From the NCBI GenBank assembly GCA_937951895.1, contig CALFER010000035.1, forward strand, positions 8,860-72,859: a stretch of DNA of 64,000 bases. Reading direction: 5' to 3'. Shown here piece by piece: positions 25,376 through 34,845 of the stretch. The DNA is from an uncultured bacterium (GTDB taxonomy: Bacteria; CSSED10-310; CALFER01). A program made the position numbers and the translations under genes. How positions within the stretch are numbered: position 1 is the stretch's first letter; each line of letters begins with the position of its first letter. The notes under the pieces are model-generated. The model did not search any database, was not told the origin of the DNA, and saw only the letters and a list, made by a program, of their open reading frames with translations.

Positions 25376-26869
25376 ATGCTGGCTCTGATTTCCGTTCAAA
25401 ACTCATTCATTGATCTCGGCATCCGTCAGATCTCGGCTGCCTGCCGATCCCAGGATATTCCGACGTTTGTTTTGTGGTTGAATCGGGAGCCTCACGAGCT
25501 GCTGACGGATCGAGATCTGGATCAGGTGGCGGCCTGGGTCAGACAAACCGGGGCGCTCGCGGTGGGCTTGAATGTCATGTCGGTGCACCTGTCTCTGGCC
25601 GGGCAGATCACGGCAACTATCCGAAACACGCTCGGTATCCCGGTAATCTGGGGAGGCGCTCATGCGATTCTTGAACCAAGACAGAGCGTTCAGGAAGCGG
25701 ATTTTGTGTGTGTGGGCGAAGGGGAATGGACCATTGCGCCGTTGATGGAGGCGATCCGGCGACGACAGGTATCTCCCGATATCCGCAATTTCTGGTACCG
25801 GCACAACGAGACCCTGGTGATGAATGATCGGGAGATCGTGAAGGATCTCGATGCCCTGCCTCTGCCTGACCATTCCATTCGGGATCACTGGATCATGTCG
25901 AAGTCGGGACGGATCGACGCGGCCACCTGTTCGCTGTTTCGTGAGGGATTTCCCTGGAATGCAGGGCGCCATATCATCATGAGTTCCAGAGGATGCCCCA
26001 ACCACTGCACGTATTGTTGCAGCACAGCGATGCGGAGACTGTTCGGTCCGAAATGGAACGCGCGATTCCGGTCTGTCGAGCATTTCATGGATGAAATCCG
26101 AACGATTCTTGACCATGTTCCATTCATCCGCACGTTCGCGATCATGGATGATTCCTTCTTTTGCAAGCCGTCCGGATGGATTGACGATTTCTGCAGGGAG
26201 TTCAAGAAAACGGGTGCATCGTTCGGAGTGCTGCTCCATCCCGGGAGCGTGACGCACGAACGCATCGCCATGCTGGTCGATTCCGGACTGATCGGCATTC
26301 AGATGGGGCTCCAATCGGGGTCGGAACGGATTTCCGGGGCCATCTTCAAACGGCCCGAGTCAGTTGCGGATTTTAAAAACGCAGCGGCGGTCCTGGATGA
26401 CTTTTCCGATCGCCTGCACAGCAGAACGTATGATGTGATTGTGGACAATCCATATGAGACGGATCAGGACCGCGAGGCTACCTTGCGGGTGTTGCTGGAT
26501 CTGAACAAGCCGTTCAACATCGATCTGTTTTCGCTGACATTATACCCCGGAACGCAGTTGTATGAAGAGTACCAGCAGGCCGGAACCGATATTCCCGAGG
26601 ACCTGGCGTGTGAGAACAAGAATTTCATCGAGCATCATCAGACTCCGATGAATCGTCTGCTGCGTCTGGTGCATTCAAATCCTCGATTCATCATACGATT
26701 CCTGCTGAGCGCCTATCATGCTCCCCTCGGGAAATCTCTGATCATTTTGTTCGATTCGGTCTGGGAGCAGGGTATTCGGCGCCTGCTCCGAGCCATCAAG
26801 CACCTGAGCTTCAGGCTCATTTCTCATCCCGGCCACCCGGGCGATGATCCATTGACAGGGCGGGAGTAG
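25376..26869 (+). CDS. B12-binding-domain radical SAM protein
   Basis: 497 residues. I choose the ATG at 25376 because it follows the sigma-54 promoter; the frame is open further upstream but antisense to the activator gene. The N-terminal ~130 residues resemble the cobalamin-binding Rossmann domain of BchE/HpnR-type enzymes (VIWGGAHAILEP, ADFVCVGEGEW). The radical SAM core has Cys207, Cys211 and Cys214 in RGCPNHCTYCC for the 4Fe-4S cluster, followed by AIMDDSFF and GIQMGLQSGSERI. Such enzymes carry out radical methylation or rearrangement; the substrate is unknown. The ribosome site is weak. Expression is probably under the adjacent sigma-54 activator. Confidence 0.9.
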   Translation: MLALISVQNSFIDLGIRQISAACRSQDIPTFVLWLNREPHELLTDRDLDQVAAWVRQTGALAVGLNVMSVHLSLAGQITATIRNTLGIPVIWGGAHAILEPRQSVQEADFVCVGEGEWTIAPLMEAIRRRQVSPDIRNFWYRHNETLVMNDREIVKDLDALPLPDHSIRDHWIMSKSGRIDAATCSLFREGFPWNAGRHIIMSSRGCPNHCTYCCSTAMRRLFGPKWNARFRSVEHFMDEIRTILDHVPFIRTFAIMDDSFFCKPSGWIDDFCREFKKTGASFGVLLHPGSVTHERIAMLVDSGLIGIQMGLQSGSERISGAIFKRPESVADFKNAAAVLDDFSDRLHSRTYDVIVDNPYETDQDREATLRVLLDLNKPFNIDLFSLTLYPGTQLYEEYQQAGTDIPEDLACENKNFIEHHQTPMNRLLRLVHSNPRFIIRFLLSAYHAPLGKSLIILFDSVWEQGIRRLLRAIKHLSFRLISHPGHPGDDPLTGRE

Positions 26870-26952
26870 ATCGCCGGGGCGGGTGGCAGGAAACGCCGAC
26901 TGATCGCATCGGGGCCCGTCGTCCCCGTTTCCCGAAACCGTCGTTTGTCTGT

Positions 26953-29475
26953 CTACTCGGTCCAGCCGAATGTCCAGATGTCCATCGAGCCGAAGAGTTC
27001 CGTGATCGCTGGATCCGTCAGAGCGGCGACAAAACGGATCCCCTCCACGTTTCCTGCGCCGGCCGGCCATTCAAACTCCGGCAGAACCGTAATGAGTGTC
27101 TCCCCTTCATCGAAGGATGGAAACATTTCGAGATAACTGTCGAAGTCTCCGAATGACGGTGCAAAGAAATAACTGCCGAAAACATCCAGAACCACGAAGA
27201 GCGGATAGCCGTCAAGCCGCTCACCGGAGGCATTGCAGACAGTGACGTGACATCCGCAAATATCTCCCGGGCGGAAGAATTTCGACGGCATCCCGATTGT
27301 CACTCCGGTGGCCGCGCAGGCGGTCGGAAGCGCTGTCGATGTCGCGGTCGGTTCCTGCGTGGAGGTCGGCTGCGGTGTATTCTCAGGGGTCCAAGTCGGA
27401 ATCGCCGTCGCGGTCGTTGTCGGTGTCGTTGTCGTTGTCGCAGTCGGCGTCGCTGTCGCGGTTGCGGTCGCGGTCGGTGTTCGTGTGGGTGTCAGTGTTG
27501 CGGTGGGAGATGGTGTTCCCGGGGGTGTCTGGGTCACCGTCGGAGCCGGTGTGCGTGTCGGTGTCGGCGTGGCCGGTTCCTGTGTCGGCGTCGGGTCGAT
27601 TCCGGGAGTACTGGTAGCGGTCGGTGTCGCCGTCGCGGTCAAAACAGGTGTATCCGTTGGCGGAACGGGTGTCTGTGTCGAGGTCGCTGACGGGGTTGCC
27701 GTTTGCGTCGGAGACGGAGTCCGGGTCGGTGTCCCAGTCGGCGCCGTGAAGGGGATCTCGAAAAAAGTCAGGATCTTCTGCATCAAGTCGCTCCGCGTCC
27801 CCGTACCCTGCTCGATCAGGCCTCCGAATTTCGTGCTGCTTCCGACCGTTTTGTAGGTTCTGCCGTCATATCCCACGCACGTGTAGTAGCTGTTGTTCCC
27901 GTCGATGAACAGATTGACGGCTCCGGTGCCGGCGGTGATCTGATCGATGTAGTTATTGTATGTCGAGCCGGTCTGGTAGCCGAACGCCATGCCTTCCGTG
28001 AACGTTCCGGTCCGCCCGTTGAGAGGCCCCGCATTGTTCGTGCCGTCCGACACGCCGGTGATGTGAAAGTACGGATGGACAGCAGTCGGATTGTCGTATG
28101 CGAACGTGTCGCCGCCTTCCATGTAGAGCCTGCCGCCTGAATCAAGAAAATCCTTGAGCGCGGTGCCTTCGGCTGCACTGAGTGCGTGCGCGCCTCCACC
28201 GTATACTCCCAGACATACGAAGAGACTCCGGTAGTTGCCCGGGGTGAGGGGCATCGTGGTGCTGTAAACGGGATTTCCGACGAGCGGCGTCAGTGTATCC
28301 CTGAGCACCGTTCCGGAGTTGTGCGCGGTATCCAGATCCAGAACTGCCGCGGCGAACGGTTCGATGATCTCGATCTGCTGGTATCCGGATGCCGGATAAT
28401 ATGAGGTGCTGTGAGCAATCGCCGAATCGACGGCGATGATGCGATACTCGACGGTGTCCCCCTCCGAGACTGTTCCGGCGAAGGTGGCGGAATAGAGGGA
28501 CTCGCTGCCCGTCATCGGTGTGTTCTGATAAGAACCCGTATTGATCCGGTATTCCAGCGTGACGGATTGAATCCCGATGTTGTCCGTGACGGTTGCGGTC
28601 ACCTCCACGGGCCATGCCGGTTCGGCGACCTCGGAGAAGGGTGTGTGCGTAATCGTTGGTGCTGTCGTATCGACGATGATGTTGAAACTGTAGAGACTTG
28701 TCGGGGCATTGAACGGATCGAGCCGATTGCAGCCGGCCTGATTCTGGACCTCGAAATAGTAGCTGATGGCCGTGCCTTCGGATTGCGGAGGGATTTCCGC
28801 CGAATAGATCTGCCAGCGGGACGGTGACATGATGATGGACTGAAAGGATCCGGTTCCGGCCCGCCAGTTCAGGACGGGATATCCCGTGGTAAAGGGTGAA
28901 TTGACGATAAACGGGATCTCGATCGGGATCGGGTTGACGGTGTCCTCGGTGTCCATGCGAGGACTGTACTGATCCGCTCCGATATCGGGCAGTTCGGCTG
29001 TAACCGTCTGAAGGATGGCGGATTCCGTATATCCGTAGTTCGTGTATCGGACGACCCGATTACAGTCCAGAACGGCATTATGAGGGACGTAGCCCATTGA
29101 AAATGGATTGAAAGCCACACGGGATGGGTCAGCCAGCACCGGATGCGTGATCCCGTGTGCCGCAACCCAGGCGGCGGCTTTCGTCTGGTTCATTCCGGCG
29201 CCGATGCCGAGAACGATCACGCCCTGATCGCGATAGTCTTCCCACAGTTCCTGGAGTTGCGGAGCCTCCGCAATGCAGGTGCCTCAGGTGTCCTGCCAGA
29301 AATTGATGATCACGACGGATCCGGCAAAATCCGTCAGGGAAACCGCTCTTCCGAGATGATCGTTGAGTGTCCAGTTGGTGACCGTATCGCCGACCCGGTA
29401 TGCGGCGTGCGCGACTCCGGTAAAAAGACAAAACACGACGATCAGATTCCACAATCCGTGACGATAGCGCTTCAT
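26953..29475 (-). CDS. secreted TlpA/thioredoxin-fold selenoprotein candidate with Ig-like, amidotransferase-like and PGD/WP modules
   Basis: Read through one in-frame UGA (29284-29286), the gene encodes 840 residues: a signal peptide (1-24), then a TlpA-like domain NFWQDT-U-GTCIAEAPQLQELW with Sec64 and Cys67 replacing the CxxC of NFWxxWCGPC proteins. It continues in the same frame with VIVLGIG and the cis-Pro loop YVPHNAVLD. Next come an Ig-like region, a flavodoxin/glutamine-amidotransferase-like region (YRSLFVCLGVYGGGAH, GTALKDFLDSGGRLYMEGGD), a long Pro/Thr linker and the recurrent module (724-840). GAGGGA precedes the ATG at 29475. The alternative is a nonsense mutation, but frame and motif are perfect on both sides. 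It would be a periplasmic or surface thiol/selenol oxidoreductase. Confidence 0.8.
29257..29286 (-). promoter_or_regulatory. in-frame UGA and candidate bacterial SECIS hairpin
   Basis: The UGA is complement(29284-29286). Fourteen coding-strand bases after its first base lies TTGCGGAGGCTCCGCAA (complement 29257-29273), a perfect 7-bp stem with a GGC loop. The loop opens 17 bases after the UGA and starts with G, which fits the published bacterial SECIS model (loop 16-37 bases downstream, G in the first two loop bases). SelB would bind it to insert selenocysteine. Confidence 0.65.
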
Positions 29476-29637
29476 ATTCCCTCATGGTTTCCGGGTTATC
29501 CGGCGGCTTGAACGATTGTCTCTCTCGCGCAGCGACCCCCTCCGATGCGCCGGAGAGAACGATATCAGGCTTTTATCGCAGCGGCAACCTCAACAACCAT
29601 ACCGGGACTGATCGGATCTCATAGTCTGTAAAGGATG

Positions 29638-30090
29638 TCAGCCGATACTCGATGGATCCGTCATCCGGAACGCTCCGGACCCGGGAGGCAACGTCTTCCT
29701 GGTCTGATGGATCCAGGCCGCGGCCGATTCAAACTCCGAAAAGACAGCGAATAATCCGGTCGTTTCACCGGAGGATGTCTGATACCGGCGCACCAGACCG
29801 GCGTCCTCCGTCGAACCGACCACAATGGCGACGGGGCTGTCGCCGATCATCGGCATGTAGGTGTGTCTCTGTCGGGTCAGATCGAGTATTTCCGGGGAAG
29901 AGATCCGTGAAAAGGAGATGGCTCGGAAATCGCAGACAACCGGGGTTCCGGGTTTCCAGTTGCGGTGCCTCGCCACCGATCGGGCCATTCTGGAAAGGGA
30001 TTCGGGAGTGGCAATTCCTGATGCCGTGATGACGACAAAGACATGGCCAGGCCCGAACGTGATGTCCCAGGTCAGATCCGAGGTATTCAT
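29638..30090 (-). CDS. STAS/SpoIIAA-like small cytosolic protein, function unknown
   Basis: 150 residues from the ATG at 30090 (AGGGGA upstream). It has no signal peptide or membrane segment. The pattern of alternating strands and helices (WDITFGPGHVFVVITASGIAT; TPVVCDFRAISFSRISSPEILDLTRQ; SPVAIVVGSTEDAGLVRRYQ; GLFAVFSEFESAAAWI) resembles STAS or SpoIIAA-like folds, which are signalling or lipid-binding. No phosphorylatable Ser in a DxS motif is obvious. It stands alone between the selenoprotein candidate and the exporter operon. Confidence 0.6.
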   Translation of the reverse strand: MNTSDLTWDITFGPGHVFVVITASGIATPESLSRMARSVARHRNWKPGTPVVCDFRAISFSRISSPEILDLTRQRHTYMPMIGDSPVAIVVGSTEDAGLVRRYQTSSGETTGLFAVFSEFESAAAWIHQTRKTLPPGSGAFRMTDPSSIG

Positions 30091-30204
30091 TCCCCTGTCT
30101 CCGGAGATAGAGCATGTCATGCTGCACGTTTAACTTGTAATCGAAGCCGCCCCTGCGGAAATTATACCTCAATTCGTTTTCGATTCAAGACCGATGAAGC
30201 CGGA

Positions 30205-31344
30205 TCATGCGATCCCTTTCCGGACCGATACACGCCGTGCCAGAAAGTAAACACCCGCCAGGGTCCATAACATCCCCCATTCCAGCGCAACATCATGCAG
30301 ATCGGCCCCCATCCGACTCATCCGGATAAATCCCGAAATCCCGGAGGTGCTCGGGATAAGCATTGAGAGCATTCGAATCCAGGCGGGAATGGATTCGAGC
30401 GGCCAGGCGAAACCGGATGCGAACAATATCGGCATGGATGTGAACAACACGAGCTGCAGGGCTGTTTCGCGACGTCGTATCCATCGGCTCATAAAACAGG
30501 CAAGTTGATACACGCTCAGAAAATACGGCAGTAAAAACACCCAGATAGTCAGAAAATGCGTTTCAAGCGGAATCCCGTTCAATCGAAATATCACGAGGCA
30601 ATAGATCGCGGCATGGATGCTGTACAGGACCAGATAAAAAACGAATCTGCCGGCACTCGACAGTGCATGTTCGCCGGATTCGAGTCTGCCCGGACGCGAT
30701 CGCATTTTCAGCGTCGCCATCATGACGCCGATCAGCAGGGTCTGTTGAAGGATCAGGATCAGAACGCCGGGAACGATGTACACTCCGTATCCCATCGCCG
30801 GATTGAACAGCGAACGGCGTGACCATTGCACGGGGTCACTCAGCGCCTCCGCCATCACGGACGGTTTCCCGCGAGCGGCGTAACTGCGGAGTTCGATCCC
30901 GGCCGAAAGTGTTCCCGCCGCCTCACTCATCGCGGTCAACACGTTGCGATACAGCAGGAAATAGGAGGCATCCGCCCAGGCCGCCACGGTTGCTCCCCGG
31001 CCCCGCCGGATGCCCCGCTCGAATCCCTCGGGAATGACCAGAACCGCGGCTGCCGAACCATCGGCGATCATCCTTTTCGCCTCATCCGGATCGGCCGCTT
31101 CGCCTTCCCACCGGGCCGAATCATGCGCATCCGCCATGTGGATCAGCTTCCTGCTCAACTCGGTCCGGTCCTGGTCGACCGTGATGAACGGAATGTCTCT
31201 GACGACTTCCTCGCGATACGGCAACGGGTAGAAAAGAGCATAGATCAGCACTCCGCCGATCACGACCAGAGCAATCCCCGGATCCTGTCCCACACACTGC
31301 ATCTCAGCCCGAAACGCCTGAAAGAACAGTGCGAATCCTTTCAT
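30205..31344 (-). CDS. ABC-2 type exporter membrane subunit (second permease)
   Basis: 379 residues. The ATG overlaps the stop of the upstream permease (ATGA). An N-terminal membrane helix (ALVVIGGVLIYALFY) is followed by a long periplasmic domain (VDQDRTELSRKLIHMADAHDSARW) and five or six C-terminal helices, the YhhJ/YbhR (ABC2_membrane_3) layout. It is paralogous to the preceding permease, including the VDxDxxxLSRKLIHM block. The two would pair as a heterodimer, but no ATPase gene is in the operon. It is the last gene of the run that begins with tetR. Confidence 0.88.
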   Translation of the reverse strand: MKGFALFFQAFRAEMQCVGQDPGIALVVIGGVLIYALFYPLPYREEVVRDIPFITVDQDRTELSRKLIHMADAHDSARWEGEAADPDEAKRMIADGSAAAVLVIPEGFERGIRRGRGATVAAWADASYFLLYRNVLTAMSEAAGTLSAGIELRSYAARGKPSVMAEALSDPVQWSRRSLFNPAMGYGVYIVPGVLILILQQTLLIGVMMATLKMRSRPGRLESGEHALSSAGRFVFYLVLYSIHAAIYCLVIFRLNGIPLETHFLTIWVFLLPYFLSVYQLACFMSRWIRRRETALQLVLFTSMPILFASGFAWPLESIPAWIRMLSMLIPSTSGISGFIRMSRMGADLHDVALEWGMLWTLAGVYFLARRVSVRKGIA

Positions 31345-32501
31345 TCACGCCCCCGGACGTCCGGGTTTTTCATGATTTGAATCATCCGGGGAATCGAACA
31401 GATGGACAGGATGGCGATGAATCCGAGCAGTGTGGCGAGACGTTGTGCCAGATACCCGTCGCTTGCATTCCGGATGGTCAATCCATTGAACAACTCGATA
31501 TAGTGCGTGAGCGGCAGCAACAGGCTCCAGATCCGGGCCGGGGCATCCATCGCCATGACAGGGAATGTCACGCCGCAGAACGCGAATGCGGGGCCCGAGT
31601 AAAACGCAGCGAAACTGGTCGCCAGACGCATGTTCGCGGTCCACGCCGCGAGTGCCAGACCGGCGCTCAGATAGGCGGCGACGAATAGCATTCCGCCCGC
31701 GAGGAAGGCAGGAAGATATCCTTGAAACGGCAGCCCGGTTGCGAAAAAAAGAAGCTCATGGCAGACGGTCATGACGCCGCCGAAGAGAATCCAGTAAATT
31801 ATGAACTTGGCAATGATAGCATGAATCGGTCGGCCGCCGGCCGCCGCCAGCCACTGTGGAACGGTCCCGTCGCGCAACTCGGATGCAAACGCATGCACCG
31901 AAACGACCAGGATGAAGATCTGCATCATGGCGGGGAACAAGGCGGGAACGAGATACATCGCATAATTCAGGCCGGGGTTGTTCAGGGCTTTCCGGTCGAC
32001 CCGGATCGGGGACAGTGTCTGCCTGCTCCACGCATCCGGCTCACCGCTCATCCGCCGGATCCGATATTCGATTCCTGCCGAGAACGTCCGGATAACCGTC
32101 TGGAGATCCCGACTCAGGAGACTGGCGGGAAGAAGGAACTGGCTGTTGAGGAACCCCGTGACGACCGGTTTTCCATTTGAGCGGATGTCTGATTCAAAGT
32201 TATCCGGTACAACGATATACGCATCGATTTCTCCTTTTTTCAACAATTCGACGCACAGGTCGCTCGAAGAGCCGATGTGCGTTACCTGGACTCCGCTTGA
32301 GGCGTCGATCATGTGAATCAGCTTTCGCGACAGATCCGAACAGTCCGCATCGACAATCGCGACAGGCAGATCTCGCGGGATACCGTCACCGAACAGTGCC
32401 ACGAAGAAGAGCAGACTGGTGACCGGACCGACGAAAATGAGACATATCAGCTTTGGCGACCGAACGATCCGACGCAATTCGCGAAGAAAGACCCCTCTCA
32501 T
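31341..32501 (-). CDS. ABC-2 type exporter membrane subunit (first permease)
   Basis: 386 residues from the ATG at 32501, which overlaps the HlyD stop (ATGA); upstream in-frame sequence is only the shadow of the HlyD gene. Topology is as in its partner: one N-terminal helix (LICLIFVGPVTSLLFFVALF), a periplasmic domain with VDADCSDLSRKLIHMIDASSG, then a helical C-terminal half (YAMYLVPALFPAMMQIFILVVSVHAFASELRDGT, the latter being the coupling region). It acts in the inner membrane to export a small molecule or lipid with HlyD and TolC partners. Confidence 0.88.
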   Translation of the reverse strand: MRGVFLRELRRIVRSPKLICLIFVGPVTSLLFFVALFGDGIPRDLPVAIVDADCSDLSRKLIHMIDASSGVQVTHIGSSSDLCVELLKKGEIDAYIVVPDNFESDIRSNGKPVVTGFLNSQFLLPASLLSRDLQTVIRTFSAGIEYRIRRMSGEPDAWSRQTLSPIRVDRKALNNPGLNYAMYLVPALFPAMMQIFILVVSVHAFASELRDGTVPQWLAAAGGRPIHAIIAKFIIYWILFGGVMTVCHELLFFATGLPFQGYLPAFLAGGMLFVAAYLSAGLALAAWTANMRLATSFAAFYSGPAFAFCGVTFPVMAMDAPARIWSLLLPLTHYIELFNGLTIRNASDGYLAQRLATLLGFIAILSICSIPRMIQIMKNPDVRGRE

Positions 32502-33487
32502 GATTCGCTCGGATGAATCAGCACGCTCATTCCGGGGCGAAGACCCCGCGGGATGGATTCCGGCCGTGCGCGGACCTCGAACGATTTCAGGTCGTATCCT
32601 CCGGAAGCGCCCGTCGATCGCCATGTGGCGAAATCCGCCTGAGCCGCCAGATGGAAAACGGTGAACGTGAGGGGCAGATTCCCGAGTGCAGGGATCGTCC
32701 CCTGGATGGGGTCTCCGATCGTCATCCCCATGAGCTGATCTTCGCGAAGATACAATGTCACCCATTGATCCGTCAGATCGACGATCGCGGCGACCGGGTA
32801 TCCCGCAGGTGCGATTTCTCCGGGATCGATGTATCGCTGCGAGATTTCTCCATTCGAGGGCGCTTCCAGAGTCGCTTCTCTTGCTGCCGCTTCGACTTCG
32901 TCGACCAATCCGTTTGCCTGATCCGCCTGGGCCGCGGCTGCGTCTTTATCTTCCGGGCGCGCTCCGCTGAGAGTCATCTCGTGCAAGGCCTTCGCCGCTT
33001 CCGCCGTGTCTTCCGCAATCCGCCATTGCGCCAGCGCTTCGTCTCGTCGCTGCTCAGGCAGGACGCCATCGGAATAGAGCGATTCGATCCTGGAACAGGT
33101 CTTTTTCGCCAGATCGGCAGCAGCCACTGCGCGATCCATGTTCGTCTTCGCCTGCGCGATTTCCTCGGCTCTGGCACCGGTTTGCGCCTTCCGGTTCTGA
33201 GCCTGTGCCGCAGTCCGAATCGCCTCCGCCTGCGCCATTTTCGAATCGACTTCCGGGGTTTCCAGACGGGCGATCACCTGCCCTTTCGTCACCGTGTCGC
33301 CTTCCCGAACGGCGACTTCGGCGATGCGGCCGCCGACCTTCGATGCGACATCGATCTGATTCGCCTCGATCCAACCCTGGATGACCGGACCGATGGCCTC
33401 GTGAGACCGCCGTCCGGCGGTTGCCATCACCACGATCCCGAAGCCGATAAACAGAAATCCGAGCAGGCTTTTCCTGAAAATTGTCAT
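32498..33487 (-). CDS. HlyD-family periplasmic adaptor
   Basis: 329 residues starting one base inside the TolC stop (TGATG). An N-terminal anchor helix (SLLGFLFIGFGIVVMATAG) is followed by the first lipoyl half (VASKVGGRIAEVAVREGDTVTKGQVIARLE), a long Ala/Glu-rich coiled coil (about 80-200) and the second lipoyl half with beta-barrel (ATLEAPSNGEISQRYIDPGEIAPAGYPVAAIVDL). This is the YbhG-like adaptor that bridges an ABC-2 permease to TolC. In E. coli-type clusters an ATPase gene follows; here the permease does directly. Confidence 0.9.
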   Translation of the reverse strand: MTIFRKSLLGFLFIGFGIVVMATAGRRSHEAIGPVIQGWIEANQIDVASKVGGRIAEVAVREGDTVTKGQVIARLETPEVDSKMAQAEAIRTAAQAQNRKAQTGARAEEIAQAKTNMDRAVAAADLAKKTCSRIESLYSDGVLPEQRRDEALAQWRIAEDTAEAAKALHEMTLSGARPEDKDAAAAQADQANGLVDEVEAAAREATLEAPSNGEISQRYIDPGEIAPAGYPVAAIVDLTDQWVTLYLREDQLMGMTIGDPIQGTIPALGNLPLTFTVFHLAAQADFATWRSTGASGGYDLKSFEVRARPESIPRGLRPGMSVLIHPSES

Positions 33488-34845
33488 CAGAGTGCCTCCA
33501 CTGCAGCGTGTTGTCGATAGTCATCGTATCGATCGATCATCCCCGATTCGGACAGCAGCCCGGCGAGAGCCGTCACGTGCTGGTACGCGGCCAGATAGCG
33601 TTCAAGCTCGGCGGCGGACAGCAGGTTCTGTGCATCGACGACTTCCAGAGACGTGCCCATCCCGGCAGCGAACGCGCGTTCCCGAACCCGGAGATTTTCC
33701 CGTGCCGTCTCGATTGACGAGCTCAATGCATCAAATTGCTCGGCCGCCTTTGCCGCCTCCGTATAATGCTTTTCGACCAATGCCCGGATGTCCCGATCGG
33801 ATTGCTCCCGGATGTGTTCGATCCGGTTGAGTTGATGTCCGGCAGCAGCGACACGATGATTCCGCTCGAACCCGTCGAAGATGTTCCAGGTCAGACCGAT
33901 TCCCGCCGACCAGTCCGGATCAAGCATGGTCAGGTCGTCGACGAACAGTTCGCGGTTCCCGAACAGGTAGACAGTCGGCAGCCATTGCCCGATCTCGGCT
34001 CGTCGCGCACATCGCGCCAGGTCTACGGTCTCCTCAAGCTGTTTCAGGGCGGAGTTTCCTGCAAGAGCGCTCCGGGTATAGGTTTCGAGCGGATCAAGTG
34101 CGGCGACGAAGAGTGGGGATGAGACATCCGTCGCGTCGCTTCCGATCAGGCTCGAGAGTGCTGTTGTCGCCAGGAGCACATCGCGTCTTGCCGCTTTCAC
34201 CTCACGATCCGCTTCCGATGCCGCCATCTCGGCATGCAGGCGCTCGACTTTTGCAATCATTCCGGCGGTTTCGAGTTTTCGGGCCTGATCGAAGCGCCGC
34301 CGCGAGCCATCGGCAACATCCGTGTAAACATCGAGTGCTTTCCGGGCCAGAGCTAATGCGTAGTATCGCCGGACGAGTTCATTCTGGAGGTTTTCTTCTA
34401 CCTGCTGCCGGTGCGTCCGCGATATTTCCGCGCGAACATCCGCCGCCCGGATCGCTTCATGGATTCGGCCGCCGGCAAACAGCGGCCATTCGACGTTGAG
34501 TGAACCGCGGTTGAACGACGCCTTCTGCACATCCATCTCGAACGAGGGAACGGCCGAATCCGGGATCTGGGGATGAAGCGCGAGCATCACGGAGCGGATC
34601 GGATTCAGATCGATTTGCACATCATCATTCATCCGGATATGCATAGCGTTCAATTGAACGGAGGGGTAGCGAAGCGATTTCGTTGCGTTGGCGTCTTCGG
34701 TTGCCTGCAACACGCTGTCCCTCGCAGCCGCGAGAGTTCCGTTATGCTGCAGCATCAGAGACCGTGCGAGTTCGAGGCTCAGTGTATCGGCGAAAGCGGG
34801 GAAGGTCAGGAGCAGCATGATCGGCGTGATCTTGAGGTGTTTCAT
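33487..34845 (-). CDS. TolC-family outer-membrane efflux protein
   Basis: 452 residues with a signal peptide (MKHLKITPIMLLLTFPAFA). Two internally similar halves show the TolC coiled-coil pattern (LSLELARSLMLQHNGTLAAARDSVLQATE; ALAGNSALKQLEETVDLARCARRAEIGQWLPTVYLFGN) and a C-terminal YLAAYQHVTALAGLL helix. There is no lipobox. It forms the outer-membrane tunnel for the downstream HlyD/ABC-2 components. Its ATG overlaps the TetR stop by four bases, so regulator and pump are one transcript. Confidence 0.9.
   Translation of the reverse strand: MKHLKITPIMLLLTFPAFADTLSLELARSLMLQHNGTLAAARDSVLQATEDANATKSLRYPSVQLNAMHIRMNDDVQIDLNPIRSVMLALHPQIPDSAVPSFEMDVQKASFNRGSLNVEWPLFAGGRIHEAIRAADVRAEISRTHRQQVEENLQNELVRRYYALALARKALDVYTDVADGSRRRFDQARKLETAGMIAKVERLHAEMAASEADREVKAARRDVLLATTALSSLIGSDATDVSSPLFVAALDPLETYTRSALAGNSALKQLEETVDLARCARRAEIGQWLPTVYLFGNRELFVDDLTMLDPDWSAGIGLTWNIFDGFERNHRVAAAGHQLNRIEHIREQSDRDIRALVEKHYTEAAKAAEQFDALSSSIETARENLRVRERAFAAGMGTSLEVVDAQNLLSAAELERYLAAYQHVTALAGLLSESGMIDRYDDYRQHAAVEAL

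Noticed and set aside
27340..27730. Dense GTCGGTGTCG-like repeats with long ORFs on the plus strand
   Set aside because: This is the antisense of the Pro/Thr linker of the selenoprotein candidate; the plus-strand ORFs are shadows.
27308..27856. 182-residue Val/Gly-rich plus-strand ORF
   Set aside because: Its sequence is the translated complement of the TPT linker; low complexity and no ribosome site.
29284..29286. UGA as a simple nonsense mutation, or as a two-gene boundary
   Set aside because: The second half has no ribosome site or sensible start, and the UGA lies exactly at the CxxC first cysteine with a hairpin behind it, so recoding is the better reading; not excluded without the genome's sel genes.
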